NCBI RefSeq assembly: GCF_002950945.1
Contig: NZ_CP012673.1
Coordinates: forward strand, 11,608,501-11,672,500
DNA: 64,000 bases
DNA from: Sorangium cellulosum
Lineage (GTDB): Bacteria > Myxococcota_A > Polyangia > Polyangiales > Polyangiaceae
Direction: 5' to 3'
This document shows, one piece after another, positions 56,499-64,000 of the stretch. The notes under the pieces were generated by a model that saw only the letters and a program-made list of their open reading frames with translations, had not been told where the DNA came from and ran no database searches. Position 1 is the first letter of the stretch. Each line of letters starts with the position of its first letter. The position numbers and the translations under genes are program-made.

Positions 56499-56733
56499 GG
56501 GCGTGTCGGCAGGCGGTGAAGGCGGAGACAGACAGAAGACTACCGGAGTCGGAGACGAGCGCGAGCGCGAACTCGCCATGCGTGAGCTGGCTTGCCAGCG
56601 CAGCGCGCCATGGCCGTCGTCGGTCGATGCGGCCTGTACGGTCGCGTGCGCGGCTTCTTGCCGGTGGGGTGTCGCTATTACGGATAGCCCGACAAAGTCT
56701 TTCCGCGAAACGCGCGAAGGTGCAGAATTAAGC

Positions 56734-58563
56734 ATGCGCGTGCGATTCTTTCTCGAGACGGCTTCTCTGTTCGCGTTGCTCTCCGCGTTCGGCTGCGCGG
56801 AGAGCAGCCAGATCGACGGCCCGTACGTCCCGCCGGGCTCGGGCAGCGGCGGCGGCTCCGGAGCGGGCGGCGCGCCTGCCGCAAGCGGCGCCACCTCGAC
56901 GTCATCGAGCAGCAGCGCGGCTGCCACGACCGGGACGGGCGGCGAGGGGGGCGACCAGACGGGCTCAGGCGGAGAGGGCGGAGAGGGCGGCGGCGGCGAG
57001 GGCGGCAGCGGGGGTGGCGAGGTGACCGATCCCTGCGCGATGGGATGTCAGCCGGGCACACACGACGTGGATGGGAACCCGCTCACGGGTCAGTGCGGCT
57101 GTGAGTACGTGTGCACGCCGACCTCGACGACCGAGGATCCGATCGACGCCGATTTCACGGACGACAACTGCGATGGCGGCGACGGGCTCGTGGAGCAGTG
57201 CGTCTACGTGTCGGCCAGCGAGGGGGATGACACCAACAGCGGGACGCGCACGTCCCCGATGCAGACGATCGAGGCGGCGATCCAGGTGGCGCGCGACAAC
57301 GCGGTGCCGGCGGTCTGCGTCTCCGGCGAGCCGTACGACGAGGCCGTTACGGTCGTCTCCGGGATCAGCATCTATGGCGGGTTCGATCACGAGCACCCCG
57401 ATTTCAAGTTCCGGAGATCCCCCGACGTGACCACGACCGTGCGCGCGCCGGGCACGGTGTTTCACGCGCCGGCGATCGAGCAGGAGACGCACATCGAGGG
57501 CATGACGATCGAGGCGCTGACGTCGCCGTCCCCCGGCGCGAGCACCTATGGAGTGCGCCTCGGCGGCGGCCTCGCGCGGCTCTTCGTGCGGTACAACCAC
57601 ATCGCGGTGGAGGACGGTCAGGACGGCGCCGCCGGCGCGCACGGCGCGGCGCACTCGCCTGGGACGGCGCCGGCGGGAATCGCTGGTCAGGCGGGCTGCA
57701 GCGACTGCAGCAGCGTGGGGACAGGCGGCCCCGCGCCGGCGTGCGAGGAGGCCGGCGGGAGAGGTGGGAACGGCGGACACAACAATGGAAGCGGCGCGGC
57801 GGGCTCGCCGGGCAGCCGCGGAGCGGCCGGCGGCGAGGGCGGCGCCTCGGCGCGCGCCTGCTACGACCGCAGTTCGGCAGGCCGAAACGGCGCAGCCGGC
57901 GGGGCTGGGGTGCAGGGGACGCCGGGGACGGGAGGCGCGAGCCTGGGCACCATCGCGTCGGGCGTCTATCAGCCTGCCAACGGGACGAACGGGCAGCCCG
58001 GCATCAATGGCGGCGGCGGCGGCGGCGCAGGTGGCGGCGGCGGCGGCTCGTGCCAGCTCGCCGGGTTCTGCAGCTGCGATGCAGACGGCGGTGGTGGCGG
58101 CGGCAGCGGCGGATGCGGCGGGCTCGGCGGCCGCGCCGGGCTGGGCGGACGCGGAGGCGGCGGGAGCTTCGGCATCTTCGCGGCGGCCGGACGGGTGGTC
58201 ATCTCAGGCAATGTCATCACGACCGGCGTGGGTGGCCGCGGCGGCCGCGGCGGCAACGGCGGCGCGCACCAGCTAGGGGGCAACGGCGGCACAGGCGGCA
58301 CGGGGTTCGACGACTCCGGCCAGGGCAGCACCGGTGGCCGAGGCGGCAATGGCGGCGACGGCGGCCCCGCCGGCGGCGGCGGCGGGGGCCCGAGCGCCTG
58401 CCTGGCGCGCTCCCGAGGTGTGGTGTTCACGTTCTCGCTCGCGGACAACAGCTGCACCACGCTCGCCCCCGGCCTGGGTGGCGCCGGCGGCACGAACCCG
58501 AGCGGCGGCGCCGCGGGGGCCGGGCGGGACGGCACGGCCGGGCCGAATCTGCAGATCAACTGA
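56734..58563 (+). CDS. Gly-rich lipoprotein with beta-helix-like (DUF1565-type) core
   Basis: A protein of 609 residues from ATG at 56734. The signal peptide ends in LLSAFGCAESS, a good lipobox. A Gly/Ser/Thr spacer follows (residues 35-95). The core begins with CVYVSASEGDDTNSGTRTSP and MQTIEAAIQVA, the DUF1565/parallel beta-helix signature. It continues with IYGGFD and FRRSPDVTT. The C-terminal 300 residues are about half Gly in GGxGG and GAGG runs, reminiscent of PGRS proteins, with scattered Cys. Likely cell-surface. The upstream frame from 56260 is antisense to the VWA gene and excluded. Confidence 0.8.
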   Translation: MRVRFFLETASLFALLSAFGCAESSQIDGPYVPPGSGSGGGSGAGGAPAASGATSTSSSSSAAATTGTGGEGGDQTGSGGEGGEGGGGEGGSGGGEVTDPCAMGCQPGTHDVDGNPLTGQCGCEYVCTPTSTTEDPIDADFTDDNCDGGDGLVEQCVYVSASEGDDTNSGTRTSPMQTIEAAIQVARDNAVPAVCVSGEPYDEAVTVVSGISIYGGFDHEHPDFKFRRSPDVTTTVRAPGTVFHAPAIEQETHIEGMTIEALTSPSPGASTYGVRLGGGLARLFVRYNHIAVEDGQDGAAGAHGAAHSPGTAPAGIAGQAGCSDCSSVGTGGPAPACEEAGGRGGNGGHNNGSGAAGSPGSRGAAGGEGGASARACYDRSSAGRNGAAGGAGVQGTPGTGGASLGTIASGVYQPANGTNGQPGINGGGGGGAGGGGGGSCQLAGFCSCDADGGGGGGSGGCGGLGGRAGLGGRGGGGSFGIFAAAGRVVISGNVITTGVGGRGGRGGNGGAHQLGGNGGTGGTGFDDSGQGSTGGRGGNGGDGGPAGGGGGGPSACLARSRGVVFTFSLADNSCTTLAPGLGGAGGTNPSGGAAGAGRDGTAGPNLQIN

Positions 58564-58696
58564 CCAGCGGCCTGCCTCGACGCTGGAGCCGCACATTGCT
58601 GCTATAATCCGGCGCCCCCGGGGACGACCATCCAAGCAATCGGCGCCGAAGAACGATCTCGGACCCGTACTGGACTAACTCGCCCCTCTGGTGAAC

Positions 58697-60220
58697 TTAT
58701 CTTCCGACCCGTTCGAGGTCGATTTTTGCCACGACCACGCTGGTCTCGCCTCCCTCGCCGATCTTTATCCCACTGCCAAAATCCAGCAAGCCATCGTTGA
58801 GCCCAACGACCACCAGCTCATTCGTCTCCGGTTCGGCATCAACGCTGATGATCGCTTGTAATGCGGCAGGATCGCCGAAACGCCTGCTCCAGAGGTGCTC
58901 TCCGCGAGCGCTCAGCTTAGCGACTGTCCAGTCTGGGTCTCCCCTCCCACCAAGCATCCCGCCCCCGAAGTCGACGCCGCCAGCGACGCTGGCGCCGAGC
59001 ACGATCTCCCCCGCATTGTCAAAGGCGACACGGGGTCCGAGGATAACAGCAACGCCGTCCTCCGTCTCAAGCTGGGGCGAATCATCCCCGAATTTCAACG
59101 ACCACAAGTGACTACCGGCGGAGGAGAGCTTCACGAGCAGGAGATCCGAATCTGGCATCCCGCTCGTCTGCTGGGCACCGGGAACATTGGGCGTGGTGAT
59201 TCTGATTGCTCCGGCGAGAGCCCCTCCCACAAGAACGTCCCCTCGCGCGTCGACGTCGATGTCGCTTACCCAGGCGTGGCCCTCACCTTGGAGGAGCGAG
59301 GTCCAGTCCCTGTCCCCGGTGGATACCAGCTTGAGAACGAAGGCGCCGGCGCCCGACGGGCTCTCGGCGAAACCTCCACCGAAGCCGAATCCGATGGATC
59401 CCGTGAACCGGCCCCCTACAATGATATTGCCATCGGGATCCGTCGCGACCGCGGTCGCCTCGATGGTCGTCGTCGTCATGGTATCTTCAGGATTCCCGAG
59501 CTGAAGGCTCCACTGCTCGTCGCCCGTCTCGCCGTCCAATCTCACGATGAAGGCGTCCTTCGCCGCAGTCGTCAAGGTCGACGAGCCGAGATTCACCTCG
59601 CGTTCGAAGGAGCCGACAAGAACCACGTCGCCGTCGGGGGTTGCCGCCGCGTCGAGGGCGAAGACGCGCCCTGTCCCCGTAAACAGGTCGCGCTGCCAGC
59701 GCAGCTCGCCGTCTGGCGAGAACCTGGCCACAAAAGAAGCACGACCATCGGGGCTCGGCGCCGTGAGGGGCTCTTCGTCGCCGAGGTCGATCGAGTTCTG
59801 ATAGCGCCCCGTCAACACGACGCTGTCGTCAGGCAGAACTGCAAGGCGGGGCTGGAAGGCGCCGTCATGTTCGTCCACCGAGAGCTGCCGGCTGAAAGCA
59901 TAGCTGCCGTCCGGCTCCAGCTTGGCGAGAAAAAACGCCATGTACGAAGATATCAGCGGGGGTCCGCCGAAATCCACGGTTCCTCGAAATGTTCCTGAGA
60001 TGAAGATGTTCCCCTCGGAATCGAGCCGAGCGCTCTCGGGATAGGCGAACTCTTGACTCCCGAAGCTCTTCGCCCAGACCGCTCCTGAGCACGACTCCGC
60101 ATCGCAGTCCTCGAACTCGTCGAGGCCGAGGACCTGGCCACACGAAGCGTTGCCCAAGAGGCCCCCCAGAGCGAGCACGTGGGCGGCGCGAACAAGGCGA
60201 GAAGGCGGATCACTGCGCAT
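58697..60220 (-). CDS. Secreted beta-propeller (SBBP-repeat) protein
   Basis: A protein of 507 residues. The N-terminal hydrophobic stretch (AAHVLALGGLLGNASCG) is a signal peptide with a possible lipid-anchored Cys. Six or so repeats follow of the form G-D/N-x-x-V-x-G-x-F-x-G-x-x-x-F/L-G: GNIFISGTFRGTVDFGG, GDVVLVGSFEREVNLG, GNIIVGGRFTGSIGFG, GEIVLGASVAGGVDFGG. These form a beta-propeller of the SBBP type. Base composition is visibly less GC-rich than the neighbours, so it may have been transferred. The promoter lies in the gap to 60447 or in the divergent region. Confidence 0.78.
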   Translation of the reverse strand: MRSDPPSRLVRAAHVLALGGLLGNASCGQVLGLDEFEDCDAESCSGAVWAKSFGSQEFAYPESARLDSEGNIFISGTFRGTVDFGGPPLISSYMAFFLAKLEPDGSYAFSRQLSVDEHDGAFQPRLAVLPDDSVVLTGRYQNSIDLGDEEPLTAPSPDGRASFVARFSPDGELRWQRDLFTGTGRVFALDAAATPDGDVVLVGSFEREVNLGSSTLTTAAKDAFIVRLDGETGDEQWSLQLGNPEDTMTTTTIEATAVATDPDGNIIVGGRFTGSIGFGFGGGFAESPSGAGAFVLKLVSTGDRDWTSLLQGEGHAWVSDIDVDARGDVLVGGALAGAIRITTPNVPGAQQTSGMPDSDLLLVKLSSAGSHLWSLKFGDDSPQLETEDGVAVILGPRVAFDNAGEIVLGASVAGGVDFGGGMLGGRGDPDWTVAKLSARGEHLWSRRFGDPAALQAIISVDAEPETNELVVVGLNDGLLDFGSGIKIGEGGETSVVVAKIDLERVGR

Positions 60221-60446
60221 GGGTACGCATGAGGCCCCAGCCTTTCACACCCGTCAAGGGTGAAGCAAGATGTGCAGAGCGCCCGCCCGGTTCATGCCGG
60301 CGGACGTCTCCATGCGCCAGCTCAACGCTACGGCAGACTCACATCATCAACGCGCTCGTGTGCTCGTGCTCCCGCAATCGCACATCTCGCGCGCGCCCCT
60401 CCTCCAAGGTCCCCGGCCCCACCAGGCAAGCCCGCGCCGCGCACGT

Positions 60447-61817
60447 TCACCTCGGCTTCCCGGCGCGGGCTACGCGGCGCGCGGCCATCCTCGCTCGCGC
60501 CTCGGACAGGGCGGCCACCTCGCCCGGCCGCACGTTCGCGGCGTGGACGAGCAGCACCTCATCGACCGCGCGCACGACCTCGGCCATCCGGCCGCTCCGG
60601 AGGAGGTGGTCCGCGAGCTCCGGGCGCAGCGCCCGCAGCGCGCCCCCCGCGGCGTCGAGCGCCGCGGGCGAAGGCATCGGCAGCCGGTCGGCCTCCTTCG
60701 GCTCGACCTTCAGGAGCCCGCCGCCGTACGAGCGGCCGACCAGCTCGGCGCCGAGCAGGGTCGCGCTGTTCAGCACGGCGAGCGGCAGGAGGTCCGCGCC
60801 GAGCTCGCGGCGGTCGCGCTTCAGCGTCACGCCGTGGATGGAGTTCAGGTGCGCGGCCCCGGCCTGATTCCACACGAGCCTCGGCGTGTCGTGGTTCATG
60901 TAGGTGAGGAACAGGTCGGGCACACGCATGGTCGGGACGCGCCACCACGGCGAGCGCACGGCGCTAGACGCGGGCCCCCGCTCCGGCCATCTCCTCGAAG
61001 GTCCGGTCCGTGAAGGCGAGCCCGCGGAGGTGGCTTGATCCAGGGGGGGAGATGCGGAGTCGCTCGCCCTCGGGCAGCCAGCCGCGCGACCTCCGCCGCC
61101 GTGAGGATGAAGTACGTATTCTTGCCCGTGACCATGCCGAGATCGGTGTCGCCCCAGACGGAGAGCACCTCGAAGCTCGACCCGGCCGTCAGCGCGGCGT
61201 AGGCGCACGCGGCCTCCGGCGGCAGCAGCGCTTCGGTCCACTTGTCCTCGGCGCCCGCCGGCGACCAGGGGCGCGCCGGAGACGCCGAGGGCCCGCCGAG
61301 GGCCTTCAGGCCGTCGAGGTCGTGCACCTGGAAGAGGTCGAAGCGCGGCGTGGGCCCCTCCCCTTCGGCCAGGAGGAGGACCACCTCCTCCTGGATCTCC
61401 GGGAACACGCAAGTCGCCGATGCGCAGCGCCGCCCGGAGCCCCTCCCCGCGCAGGCAGGCCCGGGCCGCGCTGATGGACGGCGGGTGAACGTCGAGCCCG
61501 TGCAGCGTCGTGCGACCGCCGAGCGCTCGCAGCCGGCGCCCCGCGGCCGAGAGGATCGAGGCGTGCCCGCACGAGGGCTCGAGGATGCGGTCCTTCGGCG
61601 AGCGGACCGCCCAGGACGCCACGAAGTCGGCCAGCCGGGTGGGCGTGAAGAACGCGCCGCGAGCCTTCCGCTTCTCGCTGCTGTCGAACACGAGGGACAG
61701 CTGAGCCGGTACAGCGCCCAGGGTAACCGCGCCCCCCGTGGCACGCTCAAAAAAGGGAGGCGATCGGGGCGGGCGCTGCGCCGCCGCGGTCGTGCCAGGG
61801 AGGGTCGCACGAGCCAC
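60447..61817 (-). pseudogene. DNA methyltransferase pseudogene with internal deletion and three frame changes
   Basis: The first part reads RKARGAFFTPTRLADF and ILEPSCGHASIL, the motif X and motif I regions of N6-adenine DNA methylases. After RIGDLR (about 61410) the frame changes. The next sensible text is PEIQEEVVLLLAEGEGPT and TGKNTYFILTAAEVARL, with no NPPY/NPPF catalytic motif between, so motif IV is deleted. At about 61078 the frame changes again to EGERLRISPPGSSHLRGL. At about 60965, after a stop, it returns to the first frame with SPWWRVPTMRVPDLFLTYMN and HLNSIHGVTLK. It is a broken type IIG or solitary Eco57I-like methylase. The true start is uncertain; homology begins near 61700. 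Confidence 0.75.
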
Positions 61818-62046
61818 AGGCGGCGGGCCTGCTGCCCGTCGTGATGGCGGACGTTCGTCCGTTCGCCCCTGTCACGATACTGGACGATCCTCCGCTCGGC
61901 GCGCCGGCGCCTCCAAGCCCATGGAGGCGCGTCCGTTAGACTGGAGCAAAGCGATGGCCGCCAGCGGGAACACTTTGCGGCCGCACAGGGGCCGGTTAGA
62001 ACAGCCTCGCAACAAGCGACGAGCGCTGAAGACAGGAAGGCCCCCC

Positions 62047-62568
62047 ATGACGACCGCGATGCAGATGCCAATGATGCCGCAGATGATGAACCCGATGGCT
62101 TCGACGCCGGAGATGACGTCTGGTTCCTCGATGATGTCCGGCATGATGGGCATGGGCATGCCGATGATGCCCGGCATGGGCATGGGCATGGGCATACCGA
62201 TGATGAACATGCCGATGATGCCCGGCATGATGGGCATGCCGATGATGCCCGGCATGGGCATGGGCATGGGCATGCCGATGATGCCCGGCATGATGGGCAT
62301 GCCGATGATGCCCGGCATGATGGGCATGGGCATGGGCATGCCGATGATGCCCGGCATGGGCATGGGCATGCCGATGATGTGCAAGATGACCTGTGAGATG
62401 ACCAAGGACGGGATGACCTGCAAGATGATGCCGGCCGAGGGCATGTCGATGGACATGCTCAAGGAGCGCTGCGACGCGATGATGAAGATGATGTCGGCCG
62501 GCATGCCGATGATGATGATGTGCGGCGGGATGCCCATGATGATGGGCACGACCGCCATGACCAAGTAG
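62047..62568 (+). CDS. Methionine-rich repeat protein with Cys motifs (possible copper binding)
   Basis: A protein of 173 residues from ATG at 62047, with AGGAAGG 7 nt upstream. Residues about 30-112 are almost only Met, Gly, Pro and Ile in units such as MGMPMMPGM and MGMGMGMPMM. The C-terminal part has CKMTCEMTKDGMTCKMM, a helix with LKERCDAMMKMMS and a final MMMMCGGMP. Dense M-x-M and M-M motifs with C-x-x-x-C suit binding of Cu(I) or another soft metal. No signal peptide is seen. The family is not recognised. A terminator hairpin follows 39 bp after the stop. Confidence 0.8.
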   Translation: MTTAMQMPMMPQMMNPMASTPEMTSGSSMMSGMMGMGMPMMPGMGMGMGIPMMNMPMMPGMMGMPMMPGMGMGMGMPMMPGMMGMPMMPGMMGMGMGMPMMPGMGMGMPMMCKMTCEMTKDGMTCKMMPAEGMSMDMLKERCDAMMKMMSAGMPMMMMCGGMPMMMGTTAMTK

Positions 62569-62606
62569 CGCAGCCAGCCAGTTAGCTTTCTTTGCTCCGA
62601 TCCACA

Positions 62607-62630
62607 GAACGCCGGCTCTCGCCGGCGTTC
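62607..62630 (+). terminator. Hairpin terminator after the Met-rich gene
   Basis: GAACGCCGGC (62607-62616) pairs with GCCGGCGTTC (62621-62630) over a TCTC loop, and GTGTTT follows. It lies between the convergent Met-rich and XRE-cupin genes and could serve both. Confidence 0.75.
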
Positions 62631-62665
62631 GTGTTTCCACCCCCCCGGGTGGCGAGCGCCCCTCT

Positions 62666-63376
62666 TCAGGGGGCCGACAGCGAATAGGTCATCACCAGGT
62701 ACATCTGCGCCTCGATGTTGGCCGGGTTGCGGTACACGTGCTGCGTATCTGCCTGGAACACCAGCGCGTCGCCCGTCGCGAGCAGGAAGCGCTGTGCATC
62801 GACGCGGATCTCCACCGTCCCCTGGCTCACCACGATGTTCTCCATCGTGCCGGGCGGGTGGGGATCGGCGTCCTCCTCGGTGAGCGGGGCGAGGCGGAGT
62901 TCGTAGAACTCGACCGTCCTGGGTGCATCGAACGGAAACAGCGCGCGTGACGTGAACTTTCCGTCATGGGACGTGAGCCGCTTCGCGCGGTCGCCGCGCA
63001 GCAGCATCGGCCCGCTGGAGGCGCGGTTGCTGACGAGCGCCGAGAACGGCACGCCGAGAGCGCGGGCGATCTTCCACACGACATTGATGGTGGGCGCGCT
63101 GCGTCCGAGCTCGATCTGCCCGAGCATGGCGCGGCTGACGCCGGAAACCTTCGAGAGCCGCTCCAGGGAGAGGCCGCGCCGCGTGCGGAGCCGCCGGAGG
63201 TTCTCGCCGACGACCGCCGTGAGATCGGTGGGCGCGTCGGGGTGGGCGACCTCGTAGGCCCATCCCTCCTCCCCATCCATCTCCTGCTCGCCGGCCTGCT
63301 CGTGTTGCACGTCCAGAGCGGCCGGGACGGCGCCGTTCACCGTGGCAAGGCCGCTGTTCTGTCGTACCGATTTCAT
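62666..63376 (-). CDS. XRE-family regulator with C-terminal cupin domain
   Basis: A protein of 236 residues. An N-terminal tail is followed by a helix-turn-helix at about residues 55-110 (VGENLRRLRTRRGLSLERLS, VSGVSRAMLGQIELG, PTINVVWKIARALGVPF). A cupin beta-barrel forms the rest (residues 145-236: HPPGTMENIVVSQGTVEI, LATGDALVFQADTQHVYRN). XRE-cupin proteins usually sense a small molecule in the barrel and control a neighbouring metabolic gene. No obvious enzyme gene adjoins this one. The promoter candidate is just upstream (separate entry). Confidence 0.88.
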   Translation of the reverse strand: MKSVRQNSGLATVNGAVPAALDVQHEQAGEQEMDGEEGWAYEVAHPDAPTDLTAVVGENLRRLRTRRGLSLERLSKVSGVSRAMLGQIELGRSAPTINVVWKIARALGVPFSALVSNRASSGPMLLRGDRAKRLTSHDGKFTSRALFPFDAPRTVEFYELRLAPLTEEDADPHPPGTMENIVVSQGTVEIRVDAQRFLLATGDALVFQADTQHVYRNPANIEAQMYLVMTYSLSAP

Positions 63377-63390
63377 ATCAGGTTGGCGCC

Positions 63391-63418
63391 ACTCTACACG
63401 GGATCATCGTGCTGGCAA
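63391..63418 (-). promoter_or_regulatory. Candidate sigma70-type promoter of the XRE-cupin gene
   Basis: Read on the minus strand, TTGCCA (63418-63413) and TAGAGT (63396-63391) are separated by 16 bp. Transcription would start about 8 nt before the ATG at 63376, so the mRNA would be nearly leaderless, consistent with the lack of a Shine-Dalgarno there. Confidence 0.4.
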
Positions 63419-63610
63419 TACGACCACGAACGTCACCTAACTGTAATTCAGCATAGCGGATATCAGGAGATTTCCGTCACTCCTCGGGATTGCGCCTGAG
63501 CTCGGCACCCGGCATCTCCTTGCGCGGTGTTCCTGTCCGGCGGGCGCGACATCGCCCGTACGCTCTCCCCCATCGAGCGTGCCCCCGCCCATTCCTCTTC
63601 CGACACGCGC

Positions 63611-63803
63611 GCTCTCCAGGCCGCGCCCTGCCGGACTCTCCAAGCCGCGCCCTGCCGCGCTCTCCAAGCCGCGCCCCGCCGCGCTCTCCAAGCCGCGCTC
63701 TCCAGGCCGCGCGCTTGCGGCGCTCTTGCGGCGCTCTTGCCGCGCGCCCCGCCGCGCCCCTGCCACGCCCCGCCCCTGCCACGCCCCGCCCCTGCCACGC
63801 CCC
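63611..63803. repeat. 24-bp and 16-bp C-rich tandem repeats
   Basis: Three imperfect 24-bp units (core CTCTCCAAGCCGCGCCCTGCCG) with two shortened 14-bp units fill 63611-63710. About three 16-bp units of GCCCCTGCCACGCCCC fill 63756-63803. One strand is strongly pyrimidine-rich. Confidence 0.85.
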
Positions 63804-63898
63804 TGCCGCGCCCCGCCCCGCCCCTGCCGCTCCCTTCCGGCTTCCGCCCGTACCTACCGCCGGAACGCGAGAGCGGCTAGAACGTGGGCTCGTCTCGC

Positions 63899-64000
63899 AT
63901 GGAGGTGCCGGCGCAGCGGGGTCGGGACACCGAGGAGTTGCCGATGGACCACGACATCCACGACGTGATCGACGGCCGGTACAAGCTGCTCGAGGTGGTC
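63899..64000 (+). CDS. Serine/threonine protein kinase, N-terminal 34 codons (3' end outside window)
   Basis: From ATG at 63899 the frame runs open to the window edge. It ends with HDVIDGRYKLLEVV, the start of the first kinase strand that precedes the Gly-rich loop in myxobacterial Hanks-type kinases (typically I-x-x-R-Y-x-L-L-x-x-I/V-G-x-G). A second ATG at 63944 is the alternative start. The catalytic residues lie beyond the window, so the call rests on this short but characteristic beginning. Confidence 0.65.
   Translation, partial: MEVPAQRGRDTEELPMDHDIHDVIDGRYKLLEVV

Larger units (their letters stand above)
63377..63898. other. Repeat-rich intergenic region, no gene supported
   Basis: There are 522 bp between the XRE-cupin gene and the kinase start. 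The stretch 63377-63480 is less GC-rich and regulatory. The rest is C-rich low-complexity DNA with two tandem-repeat tracts. Overlapping frames on both strands here are Arg/Pro/Ala-rich artefacts of the repeats. Confidence 0.7.

Noticed and set aside
61872-62564. 230-codon minus-strand frame of Ile/Met/Pro/Gly
   Set aside because: The Met-codon repeats read as CAT/ATC on the other strand and stay open. The plus-strand frame has the ribosome site and Cys motifs.
63437-63968. Several Ala/Arg-rich frames on both strands
   Set aside because: They arise from C-rich tandem repeats and change composition with the repeat unit; none has a ribosome site or domain.
1-64000. tRNA, rRNA, insertion sequence or phage attachment site
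   Set aside because: No tRNA or rRNA gene, transposase or integrase gene was recognised on either strand by reading; a covariance-model scan could still find a small RNA.

Overview
The window is very GC-rich, with strong G/C third-position bias, so most long opposite-strand frames are shadows. Its gene content (an enormous modular ORF, Gly-rich and von Willebrand factor A surface proteins, DUF3857/TPR lipoproteins, a Ser/Thr kinase start, many low-complexity repeats) fits a large-genome myxobacterium, perhaps Polyangiaceae or Sorangium-like. That is inference from style; no rRNA or tRNA gene was seen.

Positions 2-23230 hold one uninterrupted reading frame that is already open at the left edge (7,742 visible codons; the true start lies upstream). 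It looks like a giant multi-effector or polymorphic-toxin-type protein. Unique modules come first: a PIN-like stretch, a CCA/poly(A)-polymerase-type nucleotidyltransferase head, a candidate BECR-fold RNase, a glycosyltransferase-like block and a second nucleotidyltransferase head. A long run of two repeated modules follows: A (about 350 aa, partial copy at the left edge plus three full copies) and B (about 490-498 aa, six copies). Nearly every module is preceded by a short [AS]G[YH]NPxxD linker motif. The B2-A2 block is duplicated 6,600 bp downstream with 14 differences in 2.88 kb, so the array is still expanding. No immunity gene is evident on the visible side.

23-33 kb: an ADP/ATP-translocase-like transporter, a YhaO-type nuclease, and a detoxification-like set: YfcG-type GST, Asp-nucleophile alpha/beta hydrolase, and a LysR regulator divergent from a three-gene periplasmic molybdenum aldehyde oxidoreductase operon (PaoABC type). 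33-42 kb: an overlapping treZ / glycogen-debranching pair on the minus strand, then a YhaN-type SMC-like ATPase, the usual partner of YhaO but 11 kb away from it. 41.6-43.5 kb: a two-gene ABC-ATPase plus PIN-like cassette, a candidate defence or toxin-antitoxin-like pair.

43.5-51 kb: small minus-strand genes (DUF202 protein, sulfite-oxidase-like enzyme, FolB, a DUF4177-like secreted protein), then a 22-bp minisatellite abutting a 111-bp near-perfect multi-stem hairpin, a Crp/Fnr regulator, and a large TPR/DUF3857 lipoprotein with a transglutaminase domain that lacks its catalytic residues. 51-60 kb: a methyltransferase/coiled-coil protein, two convergent paralogous VWA proteins, a Gly-rich beta-helix-like lipoprotein and a beta-propeller protein. 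60-64 kb: a multiply frameshifted DNA methyltransferase pseudogene, a Met-rich (possibly copper-binding) protein, an XRE-cupin regulator, a repeat-rich intergenic region, and the first 34 codons of a Ser/Thr kinase running off the right edge.
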